Source: an uncultured Ruminococcus sp. (GTDB lineage: Bacteria > Bacillota > Clostridia > Oscillospirales > Ruminococcaceae). From it: DNA of 64,000 nt. Under the pieces are notes generated by a model. It made no database searches and was not told the DNA's origin. It saw only the letters and a program-made list of their open reading frames with translations. This document shows positions 32,047 through 39,629 of this stretch, one piece after another. The stretch's first letter is position 1. Every line of letters begins with the position of its first letter. The stretch spans positions 1 to 64,000 of the forward strand of contig CACZGM010000018.1 in the NCBI GenBank assembly GCA_902780695.1. The letters run 5' to 3'. The translations under genes were made by a program, and so were the position numbers.

Positions 32047-32951
32047 TTCCAATGACCTCCCACTATGCTCAGATATACCTGTTCGAGAGTCGGGCGCGAG
32101 AGCTTTACGCCGGAAACCGGGACCGAATTGTCGGCAAGCAGCTTCATTGTGCCGATCATGCCTTCCTCGCCGTTTTCGACATTGGCTATTATAAGACCGG
32201 TCTGTTCGATATAATCGATGCTGCGGGCAAAGGGCGCGTTACGGATAAGCTCGACGGCGTGCGGGTCGGGACGGGAAAGCTGTATCTCGACACAGTCCAT
32301 GCCGTAGCTTGTGAGTATCTCCTCGATACTGCCCTCAACGGCAAGGTGACCCTCGTTTAGTATGCCTATCCTGTTTGACACGCGCTCAACATCGCTGAGG
32401 ATATGCGTGCAGAGCAGTATTGTGCAGCCTGTCCCGGACAGCGTGCGTATTATATTCATTACCTCGGCTCGTCCTTCAGGGTCGAGTGCGGAAGTAGGCT
32501 CGTCGAGTATCAGCAGGTCGGGCTTGTTCATTATTGCCGCCGCGATGCCGAGACGCTGGTTCATACCGCGGGAGTACCCCTTTATCCGCCTTTTCGCGTC
32601 CTCGGTCATTCCGGTGAGCGCGAGAACGGCGGAAATACGCTGCTTTACATCGCCGTCGTATTTAGAGCAGTACGCGGTATAGCCGAGATACTCATACCCG
32701 TTCATGTAATCGTACATTGACGGGGTCTCGGGCAGATAGCCTATTTTTATCCTGTTTGTTCCGTCCTCGCCGAGAATGATCTCGCCGTCGTCCTTCGGGA
32801 TAATATTGCAGATAATGCTCATGGTCGTGGTCTTTCCGCAGCCGTTTCTGCCGAGGAAGCCGTAAACGTCGCCCTTGTTTATCTTCATATACAGTCCGTT
32901 GAGGACGTTGAATTTCTTGTAGCTTTTATGCAGGTCTCTTATTTCAAGCAA
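32043..32951 (-). CDS. ABC transporter ATP-binding protein
   Basis: 302 residues. Walker A GFLGRNGCGKTTT, signature YSRGMNQRLGIAAA, Walker B LLILDEPTSALDPEG and a C-terminal extension of 80 residues typical of drug- or peptide-export ATPases (CcmA/NatA-like). Starts at TTG (32951) with GGAGG 7 bases upstream. It pairs with the overlapping permease to form an exporter. Confidence 0.92.
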   Translation of the reverse strand: MLEIRDLHKSYKKFNVLNGLYMKINKGDVYGFLGRNGCGKTTTMSIICNIIPKDDGEIILGEDGTNRIKIGYLPETPSMYDYMNGYEYLGYTAYCSKYDGDVKQRISAVLALTGMTEDAKRRIKGYSRGMNQRLGIAAAIMNKPDLLILDEPTSALDPEGRAEVMNIIRTLSGTGCTILLCTHILSDVERVSNRIGILNEGHLAVEGSIEEILTSYGMDCVEIQLSRPDPHAVELIRNAPFARSIDYIEQTGLIIANVENGEEGMIGTMKLLADNSVPVSGVKLSRPTLEQVYLSIVGGHWK

Positions 32952-32987
32952 AACAGTACCTCCGCGTTCGCTTGTCTGGCTGTATTG

Positions 32988-33692
32988 TCACTTTACTCTC
33001 GGTTTTCTTCCCGTGAGGAACTCCACCGAGCGTTCTATCGAGCTTCTGACGTGCTCCATTTCGGGTTTGTGCAGATTTCCTGCGTTGCGGTAGTCGAAGC
33101 TGTTGCAGAAATCGTTCACGTCCGAGTTGAGCTGCTTCACATATTCCTCCACAAGCGCGTCGAGGTCTTTCCGGAACGCGGGGAGGTCGCCCTTCTGCAG
33201 CTTTTCTTCAGCCTTCATATTCAGCATATTGTAATGCGGGACGCAGATGAATTCCTGCGCCTTGAACAGGTTTTTAAATCTTCCGTCCTTAACATACATC
33301 GTGAAGAACGTTTCGAGCATATGATCTATGCCCCACTGCACTTTGCCGCACACGAAGCAGGAGCATTCTATCTCCGCGGACTTCTTTGCCTTTGCGTTCT
33401 TTGAAAAGAAGATGCTTTTCTTCTCAAATATATTGTGTCTCGCGTTTTCGAGATAGCTGTTGAGCATCAGCGCGAGGGAAAGGCGGTTGTTCTGCTGCAT
33501 GAGCATCTCGAAATGCGTGTAGCAGAAGCCCTGCTCATTCGTTTCCATACGCACATCGGGTTCCATCATCGCGGCACCCATAATGTACTCGCAGATGTGC
33601 TGTTCCACCGTATCTCTCATACGGCAGATCGGGCAGCCCTCTTTCGGCTCAAAGACCTCATTTATCGGTATCGTTAAAATACTTTCTCGCAT
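32988..33692 (-). CDS. DUF6062-type cysteine-rich protein
   Basis: 234 residues. Cys/His pairs CPICRMRD, GFCYTHFEML, CSCFVCGKV and FICVPHYNML are spread through a helical protein, suggesting two metal sites; this matches the clostridial DUF6062 pattern. There is no signal peptide. Function is unknown. It follows ung in the same direction and precedes the ABC pair by 36 bases, so co-transcription is likely. Confidence 0.75.
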   Translation of the reverse strand: MRESILTIPINEVFEPKEGCPICRMRDTVEQHICEYIMGAAMMEPDVRMETNEQGFCYTHFEMLMQQNNRLSLALMLNSYLENARHNIFEKKSIFFSKNAKAKKSAEIECSCFVCGKVQWGIDHMLETFFTMYVKDGRFKNLFKAQEFICVPHYNMLNMKAEEKLQKGDLPAFRKDLDALVEEYVKQLNSDVNDFCNSFDYRNAGNLHKPEMEHVRSSIERSVEFLTGRKPRVK

Positions 33693-33768
33693 ATAAAAAA
33701 CCTTTCAAAGATGATGTATGCCTGTTGGGTGTTGACTGTTTTCCCGCTGCTGTTTTTTTTAGCGGCGG

Positions 33769-34434
33769 TCAGAGACGCCAGTCTATCGGCTCTATTCCTT
33801 TGCTTTCCAGAAAAGCGTTGCACTTTGAGAAGTGGTGACAGCCGAAGAAGCCGTAATGCGCAGAGAGCGGCGAGGGGTGCGGGGAGGTGAGTATGCAGTG
33901 CTGCGGGTTGGTTATCAGCGGCACTTTCGCTTTTGCGTTGCCGCCCCAGAGAATGAATACCACGGGCTTCTCGCGCTCGTTGAGCAGCGAGATCACGCGG
34001 TCTGTGAATATCTCCCAGCCCTTGCCCTTGTGGCTGTTCGCCTGTCCCTGCCGGACGGTGAGCGACGTGTTGAGCAGCAATACGCCCTGCCGCGCCCAGT
34101 TTGTGAGATCTCCGGTCTGCGGTATCGGAATGCCGAGATCGGAGTTCAGCTCCTTGTAGATGTTTTTCAGCGAGGGCGGCGGTTCAACGCCCGGACGCAC
34201 CGAGAACGCCAGCCCGTGAGCCTGCCCCGGTTCGTGATACGGGTCCTGCCCGAGTATCACGGCTTTTACCTTGCTGTAAGGTGTGAAGCGCAGGGCATTG
34301 AATATGTCATACATATCCGGGTAGATCGTGAAGCTCTTGTATTCGCTTTTCAGAAATCCGCGGAGCTGTATATAGTACGGCTTGTCAAATTCGCCGCTGA
34401 GCAGTTCGTCCCAGTCGTTTCCGATGTTTACCAC
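33769..34434 (-). CDS. ung: Uracil-DNA glycosylase, family 1
   Basis: 221 residues, the usual length. [21 protein letters not shown] holds the catalytic Asp and the water-activating loop; [21 protein letters not shown] is the Leu-intercalation loop with the catalytic His. It removes uracil from DNA to start base-excision repair. Start is GTG (34434) with GAGGA 7 bases upstream, 3 bases after the cyclophilin stop codon. Confidence 0.96.
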   Translation of the reverse strand: MVNIGNDWDELLSGEFDKPYYIQLRGFLKSEYKSFTIYPDMYDIFNALRFTPYSKVKAVILGQDPYHEPGQAHGLAFSVRPGVEPPPSLKNIYKELNSDLGIPIPQTGDLTNWARQGVLLLNTSLTVRQGQANSHKGKGWEIFTDRVISLLNEREKPVVFILWGGNAKAKVPLITNPQHCILTSPHPSPLSAHYGFFGCHHFSKCNAFLESKGIEPIDWRL

Positions 34435-34437
34435 AGC

Positions 34438-34911
34438 TTAGTCCTCTATCCAGACCTTCTTCATTATAACGGGAGTTCTGGGCTTGTCGGAGTAGTCGGT
34501 CTCTGTCTCCGCGATCTCATCGACCGCGTCCATGCCTTCGATGACCTTTCCGAAAGCTGCGTAGCTGCCGTCAAGGTGCGGAGCGTCCTTGTGCATGATG
34601 AAGAACTGGCAGCTTGCGGAGTTCGGGTCGGCAGCTCTCGCCATGGAGATAACGCCGCGGGTGTGCTTAAGGTCGTTTTTGAAGCCGTTCGCCGCAAACT
34701 CGCCCCTAATATGCTCGCCGGAGTTTCCGGTGCCGTTTCCGTGAGGACATCCGCCCTGTATCATGAATCCGTAGATCACTCTGTGGAACGTAAGTCCGTT
34801 GTAGAAGCCCTTGTTTACCAGCTTTTCAAAGTTTGCGACCGTCTCCGGCGCGATCTCGGGGTAAAGCTCCAGCTTTATCTGTTTTCCGTTTTCAAGTTCA
34901 ATTATTACCAT
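34438..34911 (-). CDS. Cyclophilin-type peptidyl-prolyl isomerase
   Basis: 157 residues, a minimal cytoplasmic cyclophilin without signal peptide. FHRVIYGFMIQGG contains the catalytic Arg region, and GVISMARAADPNSASCQFFIM and AAFGKVIEGMDAVDEIAE complete the fold. It catalyses proline isomerisation. Its start lies 14 bases inside the end of the transglutaminase gene, with AAGGA upstream, indicating translational coupling. Confidence 0.93.
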   Translation of the reverse strand: MVIIELENGKQIKLELYPEIAPETVANFEKLVNKGFYNGLTFHRVIYGFMIQGGCPHGNGTGNSGEHIRGEFAANGFKNDLKHTRGVISMARAADPNSASCQFFIMHKDAPHLDGSYAAFGKVIEGMDAVDEIAETETDYSDKPRTPVIMKKVWIED

Positions 34912-36226
34912 TTTTGTTATTCCTTCCGTTTAAAATTACCTTTATCAGTATTGCGCCCGCCGCAAGCACTGCCGCGCCGAGTACCGCAATTATCACATAT
35001 ATTACCGTGCCGTCGGCATTTCTGATGCTCTCCGGCTCCTGTGTTTCTTCTTCCGTGACTGCGGGAACCGGTTCGGTGATATCCGTTTTCTCCCCGGCTG
35101 TCACAGGGTGTTCCGCTTCCGCGGTCATGTCTGCCGCACCGATTGGCGCGGTCTCCGTTCTCGCCCCGAAGTAGCACCGTCTTTCCGCCTTGTCGGCGCG
35201 GTGGCTGTGGGCGAAGGCCTCGTCGCTTATGTCGAAGAACATCGGACGCGTCTTGATCTCGTTGAAACTGCCGTTCTCGTAAGTCCCGCTTCCGTCCCAG
35301 CACGGATCGACCCAGACCCAGCGTTCCGTGTCCTTGTCGAAGAACGCGGCGAACTCGTGGTTCTGTACGCCGTTGTTCAGCTCTTCATAAGCCATGCTTT
35401 CCGTGATGATGCCGCCCTTGATGTTGACCGCGTCTATACCGGCAGCTTCCGCCATTGCGCAGAAAAGGTTCGCAAATCCCGCGCAGGTGGTGCGGCTCGT
35501 CCGCAGTACATTGTACAGCGCTACCGTGTTAAGATCGACGTTCGTTTCCTTTGCGTCGTAGTCGTAGTATATCTTTCCCGCGACAAAACCGGATATTGCG
35601 CGTGCTTTTTCGTAATCTCCCTCTATGCCCTCCGTCACGCTGTCAGTGAGAGCCTGTATCTGTTCGAGAGCCGTGTTTATCTCGCCGCCGTCCGCCGATG
35701 CGCTCAGATACAGCGCCGCCGCCTGCGGGGGTGCGTCGTAGATATGCTCAAATACGTTCCGGTTCGTTTTTTCGTACCCGTTCAGCGGGAAATACCAGCC
35801 GGTATCGCCGTAGAATATACGGTACTGCATGACAAGCCCGTTGTCAAGTCTGAGTATCAGCAGGTATGCGCCCTTTTCCGGGGCAAGGGTGAGCGAGGCT
35901 TCATACGAGCCGTCGCTGTGCGCTTTCATTGAGTATGAGCCGGTGGAGTCCTCCATATACTTGACGAACATTTTCCGCAGCTTTGAGGAAGTGTATTTCC
36001 CGCGGGCTTCTATCTTGTCGCCGGCGGCTTCCAGCACCGAATAGTTGTCTTCCGTATATGATGTGCGGAGTATATTTGTTCTGCCGGAGGGTTCGGCAAA
36101 GCTGTTTTCCGGAACGGCGGCTGCCGCGGACAGCGCGAATGCCGCAAGTATCAGAAAACAACACATAAAAATCAGTTTTACCCGCCTTCCGTAAGAAAGG
36201 CGGGCGTTGATATGATCGGAATACAT
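34898..36226 (-). CDS. Secreted transglutaminase-like protein with C-terminal membrane anchor
   Basis: 442 residues. The N-terminal signal sequence is FMCCFLILAAFALSAAAA. A transglutaminase core lies at about residues 235-330: TCAGFANLF (Cys), NHEFAAFF (His) and WVDPCW (Asp) form the papain-like triad. A Pro/Thr/Glu linker then leads to one C-terminal helix (VIYVIIAVLGAAVLAAGAILI) and a basic tail. It faces outward and may act as a peptidase or crosslinking enzyme on wall peptides; which is unknown. The ATG at 36226 has no good ribosome site and a terminator-like hairpin lies just inside the frame, so the true start may be the ATG at 36166. Confidence 0.75.
   Translation of the reverse strand: MYSDHINARLSYGRRVKLIFMCCFLILAAFALSAAAAVPENSFAEPSGRTNILRTSYTEDNYSVLEAAGDKIEARGKYTSSKLRKMFVKYMEDSTGSYSMKAHSDGSYEASLTLAPEKGAYLLILRLDNGLVMQYRIFYGDTGWYFPLNGYEKTNRNVFEHIYDAPPQAAALYLSASADGGEINTALEQIQALTDSVTEGIEGDYEKARAISGFVAGKIYYDYDAKETNVDLNTVALYNVLRTSRTTCAGFANLFCAMAEAAGIDAVNIKGGIITESMAYEELNNGVQNHEFAAFFDKDTERWVWVDPCWDGSGTYENGSFNEIKTRPMFFDISDEAFAHSHRADKAERRCYFGARTETAPIGAADMTAEAEHPVTAGEKTDITEPVPAVTEEETQEPESIRNADGTVIYVIIAVLGAAVLAAGAILIKVILNGRNNKNGNN
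36181..36204 (-). other. GC hairpin at the 5' end of the transglutaminase gene
   Basis: CCCGCCTT/AAGGCGGG (36181-36188 with 36197-36204). On the minus strand it is followed by TAAAACTGATTTTTATG, which resembles an attenuator placed between pilT and an alternative downstream start codon. Confidence 0.45.
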
Positions 36227-36235
36227 GATCGTATA

Positions 36236-37282
36236 TCAGACCATCTTTTTGAATTCTTCCTTGTCGGGGCTGTATGTCGTCGCGGTCTCACGGGTGATGA
36301 CACCGTCACGCGCAAGTCTCTTTAAGCTCTCGTTCATAGTTCTCATACCCATCTGGAGGTTGGAAGCCATTACCTGCTCGATAAGGTGGGTCTTTTCGGT
36401 ACGGATATCGTTCGCGCACGCGTCGTTGTTGATAAGTATCTCGAACGCGGCTACACGGCCTCTGTCTATGTTTGCACAGGGCAGGAGCATCTGCGAGATG
36501 ACACCTCTGAGGTTCTGTGAGAGCTGCATACGGATCTGGTTCTGCTCTTCGGACGGGAATACGTCGATGATACGGTTTACGGTCTGTGCCGCGCCCGTTG
36601 TGTGGAGCGTACCGAGTACCAGATGTCCGGTTTCCGCGGCGGTGATGGCAAGACGGATAGTCTCGAAGTCGCGCATCTCACCTACGAGGATAACGTCCGG
36701 GTTCTCACGCAGACCGCTTCTCAGCGCGGTGTTGAAGTCGGAAACGTCGGTGCCGATCTCACGCTGATGTATAGTTGCGAGCTTGGGTTCGTAAATGTAC
36801 TCGACAGGGTCCTCGATAGTGAGGATATGGCACGGACGGCATACGTTGATGTGATCTACCATTGTAGCGAGGGTGGTGGACTTACCGGAACCGGTAGGAC
36901 CGGTAACGAGAATAAGACCTTTCATCTCCTGTGTGAGCTTGATAGCCGCGTCGGGGAGCATGATGTCCTTGAAGGACGGAACGTGCTCGTTGAGCAGACG
37001 GATAGCCGCTGCGAGCTTGCCGCCGTTCTGATGATAAACGTTGACTCTCTGTCGTCCGCCGGTGGAGCAGGTGAACGCGAAGTCGAGATCCTGACCGTCG
37101 CCGAGACGTCTTTCCTGATCTGCGGAAAGCATGGAGAGTATGAGTTTGTTGGTATCGTCGTCCTTCATATCGAACTTTTTAAGATCGCCGTTGATACGGA
37201 TAGATGTAGGCGCGCCTACCGTAAGATGTACGTCGGAAGCGTTCTTGCTTCTGGCGAAGTTTATAAGTTGGTCTAATGTCAT
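36236..37282 (-). CDS. pilT: PilT-type retraction ATPase
   Basis: 348 residues, the usual PilT size. An N-terminal PAS-like domain is followed by Walker A GPTGSGKS (128-135), Asp box ILTIEDPVEYI, Walker B VILVGEMRD and His box LVLGTLHTTGA. The C-terminal retraction motif region reads NDIRTEKTHLIEQVM, close to the AIRNLIRE-type motif of true PilT. It powers type IV pilus retraction, yet no pilin, PilB, PilC or PilM-Q gene is in the window. AGGA precedes the ATG by 8 bases. It is flanked closely by cobU and the transglutaminase gene. Confidence 0.9.
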   Translation of the reverse strand: MTLDQLINFARSKNASDVHLTVGAPTSIRINGDLKKFDMKDDDTNKLILSMLSADQERRLGDGQDLDFAFTCSTGGRQRVNVYHQNGGKLAAAIRLLNEHVPSFKDIMLPDAAIKLTQEMKGLILVTGPTGSGKSTTLATMVDHINVCRPCHILTIEDPVEYIYEPKLATIHQREIGTDVSDFNTALRSGLRENPDVILVGEMRDFETIRLAITAAETGHLVLGTLHTTGAAQTVNRIIDVFPSEEQNQIRMQLSQNLRGVISQMLLPCANIDRGRVAAFEILINNDACANDIRTEKTHLIEQVMASNLQMGMRTMNESLKRLARDGVITRETATTYSPDKEEFKKMV

Positions 37283-37344
37283 GGCTTAATTCCTATCCTT
37301 TCAAAACTGAATGATCAGCCGACCTCGGTATGCCGGTCTGTATC

Positions 37345-37887
37345 TTATTTTATTCTGAACTGTATGCCGCTGACGGAGAGATAAACCTCCTGCGCGGTGT
37401 TTGCGATACGCTGGTTGACTGCGCCCATGATATCTCTGAACGAAGTCTGCGCGCTGTTGAGCGGCATTACCGAAAAGCCGGGTTCAATGGTGATGATAAC
37501 GAGTGCGCCGTTGATCTCGTTCACCTTGTCCATACATTCGATGACCTTGCTTACGGCTTCGGAGCGTATGGCTTCATGCTCTTCCTTTGTGATATTGTTG
37601 ACATCGGCCGACTTCTCGCGCATGAGAGACGCAACATAGCTTCCGAGGTCATCAAGTATGAAGAACTTGTGATCCTTGATAAGCGGTACGGGATCCTTGA
37701 CATCGTTCACTATCTCCCATTCCACTTCGTTTTCCTTTGTCGAATATTCCAGACGGTGGAGTGTTTCCTGGGGCATTTCGGGACTGGTATTCATGAATAG
37801 AACATTGTCGCACGTCCTGAAATATGAGATTGCCCAGCGGCTTTTTCCGCTGACTGCTCCGCCTGTTACGAGGGTAATGCTTGCCAT
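37345..37887 (-). CDS. cobU: CobU-like adenosylcobinamide kinase/guanylyltransferase
   Basis: 180 residues from the ATG at 37887, 10 bases after GGGAGG; an ATG three codons earlier is only 1 base from that site. The P-loop is TGGAVSGKSRWA (family GGARSGKS). The mid part (ILDDLGSYVASLM) and the end (FRDIMGAVNQRIANTAQEVYLSVSGIQFRIK) match CobU well. CobU phosphorylates adenosylcobinamide and transfers GMP in cobalamin nucleotide-loop assembly. No other cobalamin gene is nearby, and the family-typical His that accepts GMP could not be confirmed by eye, so a divergent role is possible. Confidence 0.75.
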   Translation of the reverse strand: MASITLVTGGAVSGKSRWAISYFRTCDNVLFMNTSPEMPQETLHRLEYSTKENEVEWEIVNDVKDPVPLIKDHKFFILDDLGSYVASLMREKSADVNNITKEEHEAIRSEAVSKVIECMDKVNEINGALVIITIEPGFSVMPLNSAQTSFRDIMGAVNQRIANTAQEVYLSVSGIQFRIK

Positions 37888-37971
37888 TTTGTTCATACCT
37901 CCCGAGGCTCCTTTACAAATGTAAATATTTTAAGGCATATTTTAACTATAACAGCAAAAATACACATTTTA

Positions 37972-38000
37972 ATTATATACAATTTTATTAAAAAAGTCAA
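37972..38000 (-). promoter_or_regulatory. Promoter of the cobU-pilT operon
   Basis: Minus strand TTGACT (37995-38000), 17-base spacer, TATAAT (37972-37977). The 80-base leader contains TTTACAAATGTAAA, a hairpin just before the ribosome site. Confidence 0.7.
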
Positions 38001-38055
38001 GTTTTTTCTTGTTTTGAATGGTTTTATATTGCGGAAAATTTTGCACAAAAAGGAC

Positions 38056-38084
38056 TTGTAATATTTGTGTATTTATGATATAAT
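38056..38084 (+). promoter_or_regulatory. Promoter of the DUF6106-type gene
   Basis: TTGTAA (38056-38061), 17-base spacer, TATAAT (38079-38084). Confidence 0.65.
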
Positions 38085-38179
38085 ATATAATGTATGCTTA
38101 TGATATAAAGCGGTTTCTTCCCTGTATGAGCGGGGTCGGAGCAAAACACCGCAATATGCATCAGAAGGGGATAAATGAA

Positions 38180-38743
38180 ATGGACAGATTTTCAGAGCAG
38201 CTCGTCGCAAAGCAGCCGACGGGCAAGGATATGTTTCTGAGAGGACTTTACATAGCGGCGGCTATGCTTCTTATAGGAGTGTTTGTTTTCTTTCTCGGCG
38301 CGTTCGGAATGTGGATAATCGTTCTGGCGCTGTCCGCGGCTGTGATATGGGGACTTGTGTGGCTTTTGCAGGGTACATCGGTGGAATATGAATACATCGT
38401 CACCAACGATGACCTCGATATAGACAAGATCATCGGCAGACGCAAGCGCAAGCGCCTTATAACCGTGAGCCTGCGCTCGGTGAAGGAGCTGTCGGAATAC
38501 ACCCCCGATAATGTGGTCAGCGCTGATGTCAGCGTTATCGCGCACGACGAGACCGGCATAGGTATGTATTATGTGGTCTGCGAGAACGAAAAATACGGCG
38601 ATCTTGCGGTTGTTTTCAATCCGGACAAGCGTACCTTATACAATATGATCGGCGGATTTTCTCCGGCAGTCAGAAGCAAGTATTCCGAGCTGTACGAGCA
38701 GGTCACTCCCGCCGATGCGGAAACCGCAGAGGACAGCGAGTAA
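38180..38743 (+). CDS. DUF6106-type two-helix membrane protein
   Basis: 187 residues from the ATG at 38180 (AAGGGG 9 bases upstream). MDRFSEQLVAKQPTGKDMFLRGLYIAA, two adjacent transmembrane helices (about residues 22-65), then a soluble beta-rich domain beginning SVEYEYIVTNDDLDIDKIIGRRKRKRL. This matches a clostridial family of unknown function (DUF6106). The acidic C-terminal tail TPADAETAEDSE is probably disordered. Monocistronic. Confidence 0.75.
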   Translation: MDRFSEQLVAKQPTGKDMFLRGLYIAAAMLLIGVFVFFLGAFGMWIIVLALSAAVIWGLVWLLQGTSVEYEYIVTNDDLDIDKIIGRRKRKRLITVSLRSVKELSEYTPDNVVSADVSVIAHDETGIGMYYVVCENEKYGDLAVVFNPDKRTLYNMIGGFSPAVRSKYSELYEQVTPADAETAEDSE

Positions 38744-38864
38744 TAACAGCAGATCATACGCCGCGCCGTAAACAGCAGTATAGGATTGTCGGAAAAAATT
38801 TTGGATATCTGAAACTTTTTTGACTAAATCTCCTACTACATTATTGTAGGGGGTAAAAAGCGAG

Positions 38865-39416
38865 GTGAGCTTTTTGGGAAGCGATGCGCTTGATGCCTAT
38901 TTTAACAAAGTCTATGGCGATACTTTCAAAGCGGTGTCGCGCTTCGTTGTCAGCAAATGCGGCAGCGTGCAGGACTCCGAGGATATCGTCCAGAACATCT
39001 ATACCCGCTTTTATCAGCGCATTGCCAAAAAGGGGTACGATGATATCGACAGCGCCGAGGCTTTTGTTATCAATATAGCAAAGTTTGAGTGCCGCAACTA
39101 CTTCGGTTCGATCAAGAAGAACAGCGTAAATACCTACTTTGCCGACTACACAGAAGAACAGATGGTCGAAATAGAGGCGGAGATGTCCAAAGAGCAGAAA
39201 AACCTTGAGGACGTGCTCTGCAACGAACTTCTTGCGAAGCAGATATTCGAGGATATCGCAAAGGACGACCCCGTTATCGGACGTATCTTCTACCTGCATT
39301 TCGTATGCGATATGAAGCTCGACGATATAGCAAGAGAGCTCGATCTTACCCTTTCTTCCGTCAAAAACAAGCTCTACCGTACTATCGAACGCCAGAAGAA
39401 AAAATTCAATATTTAG
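38865..39416 (+). CDS. ECF-type RNA polymerase sigma factor
   Basis: 183 residues. Region 2 (DTFKAVSRFVVSKCGSVQDSEDIVQNIYTRFYQRI) and region 4 (DDPVIGRIFYLHFVCDMKLDDIARELDLTLSSVKNKLYRTIERQKKKF) are both present, with a short linker and no region 3, as in ECF factors. The GTG at 38865 is the longest start; a TTG at 38874 has a better-spaced GAGGTG (6 bases) and may be the real one. A hairpin (TCCTAC...GTAGGGG) covers a G-rich site just upstream. It is followed by a membrane protein that looks like its partner. TGAAAC-N17-CTAC upstream (about 38811) is a possible self-directed promoter. Confidence 0.88.
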   Translation: MSFLGSDALDAYFNKVYGDTFKAVSRFVVSKCGSVQDSEDIVQNIYTRFYQRIAKKGYDDIDSAEAFVINIAKFECRNYFGSIKKNSVNTYFADYTEEQMVEIEAEMSKEQKNLEDVLCNELLAKQIFEDIAKDDPVIGRIFYLHFVCDMKLDDIARELDLTLSSVKNKLYRTIERQKKKFNI

Positions 39417-39539
39417 TAAAATGCACATGATGTGCGTGCTGCGCACGCGGATCCGGATCGTGACAAGCGGCGGGAAATGTGCAGCGGTAACAGCAAAGAC
39501 TTTAACAGGTAAAACAACTGTCGTGCTTCGTCACGATCT

Positions 39540-39601
39540 GAAAAACGTCTGCCGGAGGCAGACACCACAATTGTGCATTGTGAATTGTGCATTGTGAATT
39601 G
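39540..39601. repeat. Dispersed CAATTGTGCATTGTGAATTG repeat, inverted copy
   Basis: TGTGCATTGTGAATTG twice in tandem, preceded by GTCTGCCGGAGGCAGAC (hairpin) and ACCACAATTG. It fills the gap between the sigma factor and its putative partner along with a GCTTCGTCACGATCTG stretch. Confidence 0.65.
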
Positions 39602-39629
39602 AATAAAAAGCGAAAGGAGGAACAGGTTT

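Noticed and set aside
37897..37994. Cobalamin riboswitch before cobU
   Set aside because: The leader is only about 80 bases and lacks a B12-box; too short and A+T-rich for that structure.
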